NCBI GenBank assembly: GCA_026874595.1
Contig: CM049315.1
Location: forward strand, 71,905,416 to 71,969,415
Length of the DNA stretch: 64,000 nucleotides
Source of the DNA: Sipunculus nudus
Lineage: Eukaryota; Annelida; Sipuncula; Golfingiida; Sipunculidae
Direction: 5' to 3'
The notes beneath the pieces are model-generated. The model made no database searches. It saw nothing but the letters and a program-made list of their open reading frames with translations, and was not told where the DNA came from. A program made the translations under genes and the position numbers. Shown one piece after another: positions 11,301-23,430 of this stretch. Numbering within the stretch: position 1 is the stretch's first letter; the number at the start of each line of letters is the position of its first letter.

Positions 11301-11799
11301 TAATGATACTTGTGGCATGTAGTTAAACGTCGTATCATTTTGAATAGCATAAAGCTACGTTTCCATAAGCGCGAACACGAAGTCGAACGAGTATAAGAGT
11401 CGCGGGGCGTGTTTCCATATACGCGACGTGACACGCGATTTCTAGTCTTTTATGCACAGTTATATTACAGACATTTAGGTTTCATTTTGGTCATTTAAAC
11501 GTCATTGTATTTAAGAGAAGTGGCATCTACACACAGTATAGTGCTTTTTTTTATTAATTCTACCAATCTATCCACATCACCACCACTGAACATCATCTCT
11601 TTCTTCAACATTCTGGCTTTGCTTAAGCCACGTGCTGTAAATACATGGATGTCCTCTGTTCGTGACGTCATTTTAAGGAACTCTCACGCGAATGCCGCGC
11701 GTCATGCCTCTAAATCGCTTCCCGGCGGGATTCAGAAAATCGCACTCGCGCTCGCTATCGCGAGACTTTCTAATACTTTATATCTATTTTAACATATCG
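11301..11799. other. CpG-richer intergenic DNA
   Basis: The motif TTTCCATA(A/T)..CGCGA occurs twice about 50 bases apart (near 11,361 and 11,412). CGCG words continue to about 11,760 ('CGCGCGTCATG', 'CTCGCGCTCGCTATCGCGAG'). A perfect 6-base arm palindrome CTCGCG..CGCGAG is included. This could be a decayed CpG-rich element. No gene supported. Confidence 0.4.
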
Positions 11800-12020
11800 A
11801 ATAAATCGACTTTATTTGTTCAATAAACACTGGCATTTTCGTTTCCGCACTAGACTCAATCGATCAAAAGCCCAGTGCGGATCTGATTAATCCAGATCAC
11901 CAGAGCTAGCTACATATAAACACATAGCTGTCAGGACGCAGTGGCTTGATAATCACCTGTACTCCCTGGAACTGTTTGGTGGGATTTCTTTGCAAACGCC
12001 CATAATCTAACTATATATAT
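11800..12020 (+). repeat. Dispersed repeat family CD, partial copy
   Basis: It carries 'TTCAATAAACACTGG', 'AATCCAGATCACC', 'TATAAACACATAGCTGTCAGG', 'ACGCAGTGGCTTGATAATCA' and 'CCTGTACTCCC'. It lines up with the right half of 8,690-8,960. Confidence 0.65.
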
Positions 12021-12075
12021 ACCTGCCGATGAAGAAAACAAATGACCGCTCGTTTAATATTTGCAATAATGAGTT

Positions 12076-12339
12076 CTAGGCAAGTCTGTATGCGGATGAA
12101 GGTGTACATGCAGGCGTTTGGTCGGAGCGGGTGTGGCGCTGCTGCTCTGCTTGCCCGTTCGACTTCGCTTCTTGGACCCGGTGCGTGGTGGTCTCAAGCT
12201 GACTTGGTAAGGCGTCTTCGATACTTTTGCGCTTGGCTTGGTGTGGTATTCTCAACAATCTACACACACTTTTGCATACACACAATACACAAACAGAGAC
12301 AACAACGACAGAGGATATCAGCAGTTCAACAAAAATCAA
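12076..12339 (-). CDS. Weak coding candidate, 87-codon frame in GC-rich block
   Basis: I do not recognise a family. On the minus strand an 87-codon frame starts with a hydrophobic stretch rich in V, S, L and C (about residues 3-30). That stretch could be a signal or membrane segment, but it overlaps CA/TG-rich DNA that would encode such residues anyway. The rest is hydrophilic (KRKSIEDALPSQ, then Q/S/T/R-rich) and ends at TAG. The block 12,100-12,240 is clearly richer in GC than its surroundings. It abuts a CD repeat copy on the right (12,395). No TATA box, splice signal or homology supports it. A chance open frame is at least as likely. Confidence 0.15.
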   Translation of the reverse strand: MIFVELLISSVVVVSVCVLCVCKSVCRLLRIPHQAKRKSIEDALPSQLETTTHRVQEAKSNGQAEQQRHTRSDQTPACTPSSAYRLA

Positions 12340-12394
12340 GCGTAAACGTGTTCTGTAACAAAAAACGGTGCAGGTTTGTACATTCTACATAAAC

Positions 12395-12830
12395 TATAAT
12401 TATGTTGTATCCATTTTCAGCAGAATAATGCATCATATTTATATATAATATTTGTAAACAGCTAACGCTTGTGATGACATAATAGTAATAAAATACTGCA
12501 CTATCAACCTATACATTTCCTGAAACTGCAATTAATTTCTTCTGGTAAAGAGTGAACGGGGAAAAAACGCGATCTTTACATTCTCTTTAATAATCATGGA
12601 CTCGCGATTGGCCTTTAAAACGCCATTTTAGTACAGGCTTACCTTATATAACCTTTTTTCTGTTTCAATAACAGTTTAGCTGGCTAGTCAATCCGGTCTG
12701 TATAAACAGCAGTGTCTAAAACGCAGGATTTAACAGAGTTGTCAGGACGCATTGTACTGACAATCACTCAGTGCTCCCGGGAACCGATATGTTAACAAAT
12801 ACATCTATAATCTTATCATAAGCTGATCTA
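12395..12830 (+). repeat. Dispersed repeat family CD, long copy
   Basis: It parallels 9,835-10,225 block by block and then continues with 'GTTGTCAGGACGCATTG', 'AATCACTCAGTGCTCCCGGG' and 'AACCGATATG'. It shows that the left part and the right part belong to one element. Confidence 0.65.
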
Positions 12831-14670
12831 GAGGGAGGCACAGGTGGCACGTGCCCCCTCTTTGGCGTTCCATGTTTTTCTGTGATGCCTGGCATATAAT
12901 TCGTAAACGTCCTTTAAAAAACAGTATTGCATCTATCAATTTCATAAGACATTTTATATCAAGTTTATCCCCTTTCTAATCATTTCCAATAACCTCCCCC
13001 TGTGGCTGGAAACGTAGTTACCTCATGGTCAATGGACTGTCAGACGCGACTCACATCTTTTTCACAACAATAAGTTATGTTACAGTTTACATTACAAGAT
13101 GTAACTGGTAATTTTTATTTTTTTCCCTCATTTTGGGCGACAGACCCGAATTTTATACGTCAAAATCGGTATTATATGCCCCAGGCTTCACAAGTTGCAT
13201 TATTTAGAAAATGGCCGACTGAACACATGGCCTTGTTATATTTGTTCCTATTTAGAGAGATGCTGAATTAAGTTAGGGCTAACATTTTGTCTTACACTCC
13301 GTGTGCGGAATGTGGGACTGATTATTTTTCAAATTTTCTGCGAATTTTCTTTCAAAATCAGGACGTCCAGCAAAGCAAGCAAGGGTCAACACTGAATGAT
13401 GGGCGTCCACAGGGTATAAATCCTTCCCTTTTCTTGAAAAGTAACCGATCAATCCACTGACTATTTTAGCGTCCTAAATATACCTGATAACTAATTGTTT
13501 TAAAACTATTTATGAATATCCATTGATTCCTCAGCCAGTTTATATCGGATTCACGGGAACGTGTAAAGAACGGAACCTATTCTGCAAAGATATAACGACA
13601 TTCTTTAAAGATATAAGTTTTGTGTAGTTTTACTAAAGCGCAACAGGTCAGTTTCTATACACTGTATGGTGTTATAATGTTGTATGCAATCTTGACATGG
13701 ATCCGTGATACACTACATATTTATAACATTTAAATACCCGTAGTAGAAGAATTAAAAATGAATCCTGTACCTTACATCATGACATAATATGACATTAAAT
13801 TTCTAAATTTGCAAGTCCTGGAAACTCGCAAAAATCACCTTTTCTTGTGTGTAGCTCCTCGATCTACACTTAGTTTGCCTTGTACACAGGTGATCATCAC
13901 ATTGTGCTTAATCACCCCTTAAGCTGGATCTGCAGACCGACATTGGTCTGAATAAATTTTAATTTTCACAATCAATCGTGCAGGAAATTTAGTTGGGACG
14001 ATCATTGATTTCCTGAATTATCACGATAATCGTACCGTTAACTTTATTATTACCGTAAAATTAACGATATTTGTTTTTGTCCACAGTTTTGGTACACATG
14101 CCTTTTTTAGAGTCATTAACATAAGATAATGACATTACGAGGGTCTTTCTATAGATCATTTATTTTGAATGATATTCGTGATTTTAATAAATCGCGGGAG
14201 TTTGTATATAGAAGTAATCATTATAATATAAAAATCATATTGGTACTGTTTGTGTAGTGTTCTCCGAATACTCTGGGAATTCTTCGGCGTATATACGTAG
14301 CTCCATAAACGAGGCAGAAAGTATACTGACAGTTGATATTTGATGACAAGTGCTGGAGTTCCCACACCAGATAAGATATCATGACATCTCGATAAGTTTT
14401 GTATCATGATAATGATACAAAAAATCGTATTATCGTGCCAACCCTGATAGAAAACGCTGTCTCCAGCATACTAGCCAGGAATCAGAGTTAAAGACAGTCA
14501 CTCCTGCGAAATTTATGCAAACTTCATGCAAACTGTTTTATTCTAGTTCAGGCAGGTTTTAAGTATACGTACCAAAATGACAGACAAGCGCAAAACAAAT
14601 TAAGGACAACTTTTGGAAAAAGCCACATAGCAAAAAAGAGATAATTCCGAAAACAAACGCATACACTAAT
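12831..14670. other. Intergenic DNA, nothing firmly recognised
   Basis: No supported gene. Around 13,960-14,450 the words ATCACGATAAT, TACGAT and GTATCATTATCATGATAC recur in both orientations, and the stretch ends with ATCGTGCCAACCCTG at about 14,434-14,448. That ending resembles a right hAT-type terminus, but I find no matching left CAGGGTTGG terminus. Confidence 0.4.
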
Positions 14671-14693
14671 CTATCTATCTATCTATTTATCTA

Positions 14694-14763
<70 letters not shown>
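14671..14763. repeat. (CTAT)n followed by (TA)n microsatellite
   Basis: About six CTAT-type tetranucleotides pass into about 33 TA dinucleotides (14,698-14,763). It directly abuts the SINE that begins near 14,767. Confidence 0.95.
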
Positions 14764-14766
<3 letters not shown>

Positions 14767-14767
<1 letters not shown>

Positions 14768-15045
14768 CAGTGGGCCTGGACAGCTGAGTGGTAAAACGCT
14801 CAGCCCACTCCGCTGGCGACCCGAGTTCGATGCCCGGCGTGGCTATGAGAGTGGGTTGCAGTGGCCCGTCCAAAACCGGTGCTTTTCTCCGGGTGCTCCG
14901 GTTTCTCCGCCCTGACCGACTACCGAGCGCACACATCCGAGCCATAAAGCGTGTCTCGTATTAGTTAGTATAACTAATTGTACAAACCATGTAAAAATAC
15001 TTTATAATATAATATTTTATATACTTTATAATATATATATTGTCT
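14767..15045 (+). mobile_element. tRNA-derived SINE with conserved central domain
   Basis: The head has a pol III A-box-like CAGCTGAGTGGTAAAACGCT (14,781-14,800) and a B-box GAGTTCGATGCCC (14,823-14,835), spaced as in a tRNA. It is followed by a central block CTTTTCTCCGGGTGCTCCGG (14,882-14,901) continuing TTTCTCC. That motif is the kind conserved in several metazoan SINE superfamilies, which is family knowledge; the exact superfamily is not assigned. The tail becomes AT-rich ('AAATACTTTATAATATA') near 15,000-15,045. The minus-strand frame over this element is a shadow. Confidence 0.8.
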
Positions 15046-15682
15046 TGACGCACATCTGCAAGGCAATTTATACACCTAAAATCTCAAATATCACAAAATA
15101 TATACTGATGTTTATATTTTAGTAAAGTTATAACCACAGATGTAGCCATATAGTTCTCGGACCACGAACTCTTTGAACTGAACCATTGGATAAAAATGAA
15201 GATAACTTATCAGACTTGTATCTCTTCACTCTACCTTCACGGAAAGATTCCAGCCCGATTCATATAAATCAATTTTTAGTAATACATGTAAATACAAAGT
15301 TTATAATACTGACATCCTAAATCACAAGGCAATGTAAATAATGGCAATGGACAATAATCATAAAGCATTTAGGTACATGTTCCGTCAAAATGGACAAAAT
15401 TTAAAGGAAATTAGAGTGAAAGCGGTCCAAAATACAACATCAATATTTTAATTATATTATCAACCATTTGATATTAAGGGTTTGTATAGGTGTATATACG
15501 ATAGACCCAACGGGGAAACTCCCTGGACTCCAGGTGGCCCAGGCATCGCCTGTTTAATCCTGTTTTGGGATCCGCCCAAATCTGTACCTTTTACATTACT
15601 AGCCCTGTATGAGGGATTATATAGAGATAAAGATAAAAAGATAATATAGACTTCCCCCTCCCAATATCAACCCAATAAGTGG

Positions 15683-15684
<2 letters not shown>
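15046..15684. other. AT-rich DNA, nothing recognised
   Basis: No supported gene or repeat. Confidence 0.55.

Positions 15685-15735
<51 letters not shown>
15685..15735. repeat. (AT)n microsatellite
   Basis: About 25 AT dinucleotides. It opens frames on both strands that encode only alternating Ile-Tyr. Confidence 0.95.
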
Positions 15736-15736
<1 letters not shown>

Positions 15737-15996
15737 TGGCCCTCATCCCCAAGGATTTGAGGTGCGAAATAGAAAATTGCAAAGCTGATATATTCTATAT
15801 TATTTGTTTTCTAAATAAGCATGGACCAATAAATTACAACAAAAATGCACCAAAATACAGTAGTACACATATAGTTTTTCAAAATTTTCCACACCGTGGG
15901 AGAAGGACACCACATCCCACACCCTCCACCTTCTGGGGCTGTGCCCCTCGGATCTGCATGATTACTGCCCCCTGCCATTTGGGTCAGGCTACGGCC

Positions 15997-15999
<3 letters not shown>
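15736..15999. other. Spacer between two TA tracts
   Basis: No gene supported. The stretch 15,895-15,990 is relatively GC-rich (CACACCGTGGGAGAAGGACA, then TGGGGCTGTGCCCC near 15,934-15,947). It may be a short repeat remnant. Confidence 0.4.

Positions 16000-16062
<63 letters not shown>
15998..16062. repeat. (TA)n microsatellite
   Basis: About 31 TA dinucleotides. Confidence 0.95.
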
Positions 16063-16064
<2 letters not shown>

Positions 16065-17110
16065 CCGCCAAGAATATATCGGTCTCCATATTAAGGCTTA
16101 CTAAGTAGGCTAGTATGTACGAGATACAGTGTGATACCGAGAAGTATGCTGTTACAGGGCGTTTCTCTTTCAAATGCAGCGTCTCTCGTGTCCAAACGTC
16201 TTCGTTGAAACGCATGTGAAATGCTGTTTACTGGCAATATACGACGTTACTGGGACTCTTTGTCTTCGCGCGACTATCAGGACATATCGAATGTAAATTA
16301 ATATTTCTGGGATACCCTCTTGATTAACTGTTGGTCCAGTAATGTCAACGCGGATGGTATGGACTCGACTACATCACGGTACGGTACCGCAGCCTCATTT
16401 GTCAATTTACCAAATGGGTCTTGGTCATGTGACCTGGAATATTGTCAGACACATTTTGGGACACCATATCAGTGATTAAACCTGCATCAAGTTCTAAATG
16501 TAGAATACACTTTTGATTTACATTAGGCGACATATGGGTCGGCGCCGGAAATTATCTTTCGTCGTCGGAAAATTAATTTTGTTCTTTATTTCTTTATATT
16601 CAATAGCACAAGCCCAGTATAAACACAAACTCAATTCGCTCCGGAACATGATAGCAATATGATAAAAAAAATGAACCGATAGACTGTATTAAATAGAGTT
16701 ATATTTCAGAGTACGGTATAGTTATTATGTTATCTTATAAGTAAAATTTGTGAATGAGATATGAAATTATACTTTTCATTAAGTTCTACACTTTCTAGTT
16801 TGACCGGTCCCGGCTGCTGATGATATGAGTGATGCATGTTTACATAAACAAATTGTCCATTGGATGAATACATAGAGGATCGTCAAATAAGAACAGATAT
16901 AACATTAAAGTAATCGATATTGACATTGGATACTTCACTGTGTATGCTGTTCCCGTAAAGCCCGCTCTACTGGGGTGGGATTGCCGATACAGTCATGTAG
17001 TTCAAGGTTCTGACTTGCAATGGAGGCTGAGGGTCCTGAAAAAATAATACTTCAGTTTTATGGTCTGTAACTTTCAGAGCTGAGCAACGGTCGCCCTACT
17101 CTGTATACAT
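16063..17110. other. Intergenic DNA, nothing recognised
   Basis: No supported feature. The longest TA-flanked frame (15,811-16,215 minus) is mostly microsatellite. Confidence 0.55.
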
Positions 17111-17139
17111 AACGTGCTGTAATCGATGTGCTGTAATCG
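17111..17139. repeat. Short perfect direct repeat
   Basis: GTGCTGTAATCGAT occurs twice head-to-tail. Confidence 0.85.
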
Positions 17140-19532
17140 ATCCCTATCGACGACCTGCTGAAATACCTCTTTTTCTTCAATTAAAAAAGCACAAAGTAAA
17201 ATATATTTTCGACATGGGTTTTACATTGTGTAAAATAAAGTATTATGAAACTATTTATTAAATAATAATCGCCTTGACTTAATGTGGTTGAACAAATGCA
17301 TATAGGCATAATTTTATAACAGATTTAATAAACGTGATTAGTTGTGATATGTAGGTCTCATTTTCTACTCAAGAGACATTTATGGATGAATATGAACCAA
17401 ATGTTTGGGTTCTCTTTCTTCACTAGTGAACCACCTCCAGTATGATTCAAACTATAACAAGCATTCATACAGTCATAATTTGCGTTCAATACGAAAAAAA
17501 AAAAAACAAAGTCAAAACAAAATATATCGCACACTCTATCCACTCACCCCGAAGTTCAAAGACAGTCTGGGACAAACGTGCGGATATATTAGCTAAACCG
17601 TAGCTATAGTAACTCTAGGGGTTTATATTCACTCAGTTTTCCAAAACCCAAAAGTAGAAATACCGAAACCTAAGACACAGTTAAACATTATTCTGTACAA
17701 CACTTTCATACTTATTGAATAGGCAGGGAAAATTACGGACAACAGTATTTAAATAAAATTTTCCTCTACAATGGAATATACATCATGTTCAGCAAGGGGC
17801 TTTCCTTGCAAGATATCCCTCTGTTTATATTTGGAGATCCGCCCTGGCATTTTTATTGATACTTCACAGCCGACCTCCGTGAACGACACGTATCAAGGTC
17901 GTCGTATATCCAGCCAAGCGGAATATATCAAGGCCACGGTAATTGAATGCTTGAAATATTGATGTTATCACCTTTTCCCTGTGTCATTTCAAATCCATTT
18001 ATAAAACCAATATTCACAACGGATACCCTGAGGAGCAGATATATTTGAAAGAGTTGGACTGGGCCATAAAACCAGTTGACATTTCTGCTGTGGATTGGCG
18101 GGGCCGCGGGCTCCGTTAGAATATTTCTGAATGAATGCCTATTATATACAAACTAAGAGTTTCACCTGATGCAACCTGCAAATTGAATACAGACATTTAC
18201 CGTGAGTTTCGGTCGCCATGTGTCACCCACGGTCTCCACATTTGACTATGGTTTCGGTCCAAATGTGTAGCCTAAATATTTCAAATTATACTCTTAATCA
18301 AGAAAAATAACACAGGTGCGACCCAGTTCCATTTTTGCGGTCCGGTACTAAGGGTGAATTAAGGTTTTTGTATTCTTTTATACAGGTTCATTGTCGATCT
18401 TGGTAAAATTTATTCTATGATAACATTCCCTGAAAAGCTACACATTTAAACATTCAGTGCTTTGTAGAAAATGATCGATTATTGCCATTTGATTTTACAC
18501 TGAAGACAAATAATTGGTGATAAAATAAATTTATAATTGATGATAAGTGATAAAAGAAGTTTATGGATATTTAAAAACTACCAGTAGAAAAAAACTCGCA
18601 GGCCAAAATTGGATGCCTCTAATGAGATATACTACATTACTTTCTGCTTTTCATTCCCTTATAAATTCACAGTTTTTATTAGATTATGCTTCTCGGGGCA
18701 AATGAGTATATTATTGCATCCTATAATTACATTTTGTTGATACACTGGTCATTTAAGGAAACTCGTCGAATATGGGGCCGAGGGCTTTTACCTCTTTCTG
18801 CTAGTAAGTGATATATATAAATATATATATATATAATTCCACTGTATACTTCAGGACCAAGAAAAAGGGCACCATATCCGGTCCTGCCTTTAAAAAAAAC
18901 CGGCCCGTTATCCTAATACAACTGACCTTTGTCTTTTACCATGGGAATAACATTACAACACCCTTAGAGAAGCATACATTTATTTATATACTTAAAACGC
19001 CATATTTATATGTGTGTGCGTATACTTAAATAATCGGACATGGAATAAATGCGAATTCACAAATATAAAAATTTCCAGTAGTTTAGTATTTGGCATGGAT
19101 TTGAATAGTCTCTATTTATTTTCATCTGTGTAAAGGGAAGGTTGTTAAATTATATGGATGATATATCTCGCATACTAAGTAAATATGAACCATTCATAAC
19201 CCTCAATGTCCGTAATGGACGGATTGAAAAGCTATCCCCACGGACGGATGGTCCAGCTAATGAAATCACTGTCAGTATGTGGTCCGTTTATCGAAAGTAT
19301 CATATTAGCAAGAGATACTTGAAAGGATATCCTATGCCTTATGTTTAAACTATACAGGTCCGTGCGTGACGGTATGATGACCAGCATTCAATGCATGCCA
19401 GATCAATGACTGCTTTAACTGCGATTTAAAGCGATTTCCAAGAGGTGTCTCAAGTATCACTTGGTCTGTTATGAAACGGTCGTTCCTCGCAACGGCTACT
19501 AAAATAAGGTTCAGCGTCAACTTGGACCGAAC
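17140..19532. other. Intergenic DNA, nothing recognised
   Basis: About 2.4 kb without a supported feature. Frames at 17,771-17,962 and 19,142-19,348 (plus) have mixed, non-repetitive residue composition but no domain. The YMDD in the second is isolated from any other reverse-transcriptase motif. A short TA tract lies near 18,811-18,834. Confidence 0.5.

Positions 19533-19569
<37 letters not shown>
19533..19569. repeat. (ATA)n microsatellite
   Basis: About 12 ATA trinucleotides. Confidence 0.95.
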
Positions 19570-19571
<2 letters not shown>

Positions 19572-19602
19572 TTAAAATAATTATAATAAAATTTTAATTA
19601 TA

Positions 19603-19905
19603 CATGTGGTCCCTATTGTGAGATTCTGCCAAAACCATGTTTGCATTCACTTATTTGGTCCATATTCGCATATATTGGTCCATAGTCACATTACATTTTG
19701 AATATTACATGGTGACTTCCTGAATCCGGACTATGTGCCGGATCCACAACTAAACCTAATCGGTTCTTAATTTTATCCATTCCAGACATGTCCTGAAAAT
19801 GTCATGAGATCCCGTTCATGACTGCGTGAGTTATGTTGTGATCAAAAACTCTTACACACACGACTGACGATAAACGCGTACAACTTCCTGATGCAATCAG
19901 ATTTT
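19603..19905 (+). mobile_element. Helitron-like family A, copy 1 (lacks terminal hairpin)
   Basis: Ordered family blocks are GTGGTCCCTATTGTG, TTTGCATTCACTTATT, CTGAATCCGGACTATGTGCC, GGATCCACA, CATGAGATCCCGTTCATGA and GCGTGAGTTATGTTGTG, then AC-rich DNA and a GATAAACGCG tail. The left hairpin end present in other copies is missing. Confidence 0.8.
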
Positions 19906-21660
19906 CTCAATTGGAATTAAAGGATCTTCGTTCTAGTTGGATAAACAATACCGAGTTCACGATACGTTGTAATATTAAGGACGATTCAAGGTATAAGTGT
20001 TATGTATTTACCGTATGTACGTTTTGAGGGCCACATCCCCTGCACACACGAATTACAGTTTTACTTTGAGACATCTTTATTTGCAGCTGCATGTAATAAA
20101 ATCTATAAGCTTAAAATAAAATAAAAAATGTTTCAGTGACAGAAAGTTAGACGCATAACAAAACACAGAATCTTCGACAGTTGTTCGTCTAATACCGTCC
20201 CAGACAGAATTCATATAATCATACACTTCTGAGACACCAGATGTGGCACCTGGTTCACGGTGTCTCGCCGACGTATTATCGTCTGAAAATGTTCCGATTA
20301 CATCAAATAATCTGTATGTCTATCTGTCCTGAAAGCCATGGCATGAAAGCATCAAGTAAAAGCACACACTTACTTATTGACAAGAGAACCAGCATTTACC
20401 AGAGAGATGTGTCCTGTCGGTTTCAATATTTATGATTCTTATCATGGCCATATTCAGATGAAAACTTCTCGAAATACGATATGCACAATGATCGCATTCT
20501 CGAATAAAAACGTAACCAAGCCGTCGTTTTTATCTGTATTATGTTACCCTGTTATATAATATATCTGGACAAACCATAGACTCGACACGATATCACGAGG
20601 TTAAATTGCCTTTTATGTTGGTTTTGTATGGCCTATTTTTTCGGGTTTTTTTGCGAAGACTCTCTTGATAGATTGGTATTTGCATTGACTTTTATGATAT
20701 TTCGGTTTACACCTGTTTGGTATGTAGTTTTTTGTTTTCTTATGTTAACATTAAGTGGTAATGTCACTATTCTGTATGTGTTTTATTATTTACCCTTTGG
20801 TTAAAGATCTTGAGTTTTCTGTTTACTCCTCTTTGGGGAACGAAACGACTATTATTAACCGAGCGTTTTAAACGTCCTCTTAAGACACTCTTTTTATATG
20901 TGAATTTGGTTGAAGATTACTTGGAATATTTTCTAGTTAGTGTGAAATGTAACAAGATCATTATAATGAAATGAATATCTAGTCCATAGAAATCACGTTC
21001 AAGCACACAACCTCTCTTTTAATAAATTAATTATTCTTTTATTTTAAAGTTTAATCTGCGTGTTTTGTCGCATATAATTATTTAAGTCTACGTTGTCATT
21101 GTGTAATTGTATGTTATATTTTAGCTTGAAAGTGCTTTAAATCATGTTGTTTCATGAACAAGGTGCTGTAAACAAATGCTTAATAATATTACCCCGATAA
21201 AATATTCTAAATCTGTCAGTGATATAAGAAAGTATGGGTACAAACAGCGAACAACATTAAAATGTAACCTAGCTTTCGCAACGAATATGTGTCAATGACA
21301 ATAACTGTCATGACCTTGACCTCTTAGCGTGATGTACACTTTAGACTGATATAATTCTACATACAGTAGATTTCACGGTAATATAGCTGGGACATAAAAT
21401 AATCGATTAATTATTGATCATCGGTCTTTTTTTTATCTTTCAGTCATCGAATATTAGTTTTCATCCGATTCATACAACTAATATACAAACATTTATTTGT
21501 ATCGTGTTAGGATTAGGAGACATTGAATAAACAGAAACTGATTAAAAGAACAATAATAATAAGATAAACCTGACTATGATGTTAAAAATTCATAAATAAT
21601 GCGAGTCTGTATCGGTACTTAAAAAAACTTAAATTAAAACGGGTCGTGGCACAATTCAGT
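19906..21660. other. Intergenic DNA, nothing recognised
   Basis: About 1.75 kb of AT-rich DNA. Frames at 20,241-20,435 and 20,377-20,559 are unsupported. Confidence 0.55.
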
Positions 21661-22344
21661 CGAACCCGAACCTCTCCGAGTAGATCACTCAGTGGTTAGT
21701 GCTCAACACGGACAGGTAACAGGTATAAACAAACTTGACCCGAGTACATGAAACACATTGAGTTCACCTAGACTACAAATGTGTAAGTAGTGGGGGGCAC
21801 TGAGAGAATTCTGGAGGGAAGATAAACGATGCCACGGGGATGGACTCGTTCAGCTTCTGGAGCCCACCTGCCCAGCCTGTGAACAGCACTGCAGCATGTA
21901 TCACACAGGAACAGATCAATACAGGCTGCAGCAGGACTGCTGCAACACGCAAGTTTAAATCCTGTCTTGGTTTTGTCGCCCGTGAGCTGATGTGACGCAG
22001 TTCAATGCCCACCTTAACGGTTGACAGCGGAGGCTTATCTTAAAATGAAATCACCGAATTGTTTTCCCGCATTTTGATTATACATCTGGAGCAAGCATTT
22101 TGTATCGGCACGTTAAACCTGATACAAAATCACGGTGTGTTAAATAGCACGTTTGTCGTCTGTCACAAGATCTCAGGACGTTTCTTAAGGTAAGCTGCTT
22201 CAAGTCGTATACACGTTTATATTACCGGTCTAGACGTAGGGTTATTACGTAACATGCAATCGTTTCTGTTTTTGTCAAATATCGTCCGATGTCTAAATGT
22301 ACACTTTTGAATGTATGAATAATTTAATAGGACGTTTTCTAAGT
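21661..22344. other. Intergenic DNA with weak tRNA-like words
   Basis: TCACTCAGTGGTTAGTGCTC (21,687-21,706) resembles an A box and CAAGTTTAAATCC (21,949-21,961) resembles a B box. They are 240 bases apart, so no tRNA or SINE head can be called. The minus-strand frame 21,773-22,012 is unsupported. Confidence 0.35.
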
Positions 22345-22709
22345 CAGTGTATACTCAGTGTATACTCTGTGTATACTCAGTGTACACAAAGTGTATACAA
22401 AGTGTATACACCATGAATACTCCGTGTTTACTCAGTGTATACTCAGGTATACTGAGTGTATACTCAATGTATACTAAGTGTGTGTTCATTGTATACTTGG
22501 TTTATACTCAGTGTATATTCAGTGTATTCTCAGTGTATACTAAGTGTATGTTCATTGTGTTATCATTGTGTACTCAGTGTATACAAAGTGTATACTCAGT
22601 GTTTACTCAGTGTTTACTACAGTGTATACTCAGGTATACTGAGTATATACTCAATGTATACTTAGTGTATGTTCGTTGTATACTTGGTGTATACTCAGTG
22701 TATACTCAT
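22345..22709 (+). repeat. 11-bp minisatellite with 187-bp higher-order repeat
   Basis: Units are variants of AGTGTATACTC at strict 11-base spacing, about 33 units. A run of roughly 80 bases starting at 22,436 (TGTATACTCAGGTATACTGA) recurs at 22,623. That is exactly 187 bases, or 17 units, later with few changes. Because 11 is not a multiple of 3, all plus frames cycle through the unit. It lacks stops, so frames such as 22,347-22,733 are artefacts of the repeat. Confidence 0.95.
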
Positions 22710-23263
22710 AGGTTCCTCAATGATGACCATTAGTATAGTATTCATTTGGCTATTAATGATTTGTTCCACATGCCCCGCCTTTTGGTGGAAGGTCACTGCT
22801 GTGCCTTATTTGAAAAGTCGCATGCAACCTGACCTGCAAGATACTTTTCATGACTCTGTGATGCAAGAAGATTTGAACTTACAACAGAACAAAGAAAAAT
22901 ACGCCGCATGTGGGACAATTAACGATTACTGAATGTTTTGATCGGAATCATTGTCTTGAAATCTGTTTAAAATGGTACAACAGGATGTTTTATGTTTATA
23001 ACACGGAAACTTTTTATATACATGTACGTGGCAATACAATTCTTACTTTCTCTATACGGCTCAACAGTAATAAAGGCAGCCTCTTGTTTACATGTTTTCT
23101 TTCGCTATAGTGGTCCTTAAATTCGGTAGATTAGTAAAACTTATCGGGCAGGGGGAACACAAAATTGGGTGAATCGGTTCCTAAAAATTTTAGGAGCAAT
23201 CAATACGGTAGAGTCTGACCGAATTTCTGAGTGCCCGATTAGTCGAATTTTCGGGTTGTTCAG
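22710..23263. other. Intergenic DNA, nothing recognised
   Basis: No supported gene. The plus frame 22,669-22,932 begins inside the minisatellite and has no domain. Confidence 0.5.
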
Positions 23264-23430
23264 GAGCGGACCCAAGGTTTGGAAATGGAGGGGGGGGGGG
23301 GGTCAAACCCAGGAAAATAATGAGAATATCTCAAGGTCGTCAGATCCAGAAATGGGGGTCCAGGTCGGAATGGGGGGGGGGGGGGCTGGAGGGTCCAGAC
23401 CCCGTAGTCCCTCCCCCTGAATTCGCTTCT
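23264..23430. repeat. G-run-rich hAT-like remnant
   Basis: The left edge reads CAGGAGCGGACCCA and the right edge CCTGAATTCGCTTCT, an imperfect inverted pair of the CAG(N)GGCGGATCC type. Between them are two long G runs (about 23,289-23,302 and 23,372-23,385) and CAGATCCAGAAATGGGGGTC. Comparable CAGAGGCGGATCCAGAAAT words occur at 48,121 and 56,265. I find no clear target duplication. Confidence 0.4.

Noticed and set aside
14434-14448. CCAACCCTG as the right terminus of a hAT element
   Set aside because: No matching left CAGGGTTGG terminus or 8-bp duplication was found.
15591-16215. Long Ile-Tyr frames on both strands
   Set aside because: They are encoded by (TA)n microsatellites.
19142-19348. 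YMDD motif in a 68-codon frame, suggesting a reverse transcriptase
   Set aside because: No other RT motif or RT-like sequence precedes or follows it, and the frame is bounded by stops within about 80 codons. Chance match.
21687-21961. A tRNA or SINE head from an A-box-like and a B-box-like word
   Set aside because: The boxes are about 240 bases apart and no cloverleaf can be drawn.
22345-22709. CRISPR-like array
   Set aside because: Units are contiguous with no unique spacers, and the sequence context is eukaryotic.
22347-22733. 128-codon frame rich in Tyr, Cys, Val and Ser
   Set aside because: It is the translation of the 11-bp minisatellite, which lacks stops in its cycled frames.
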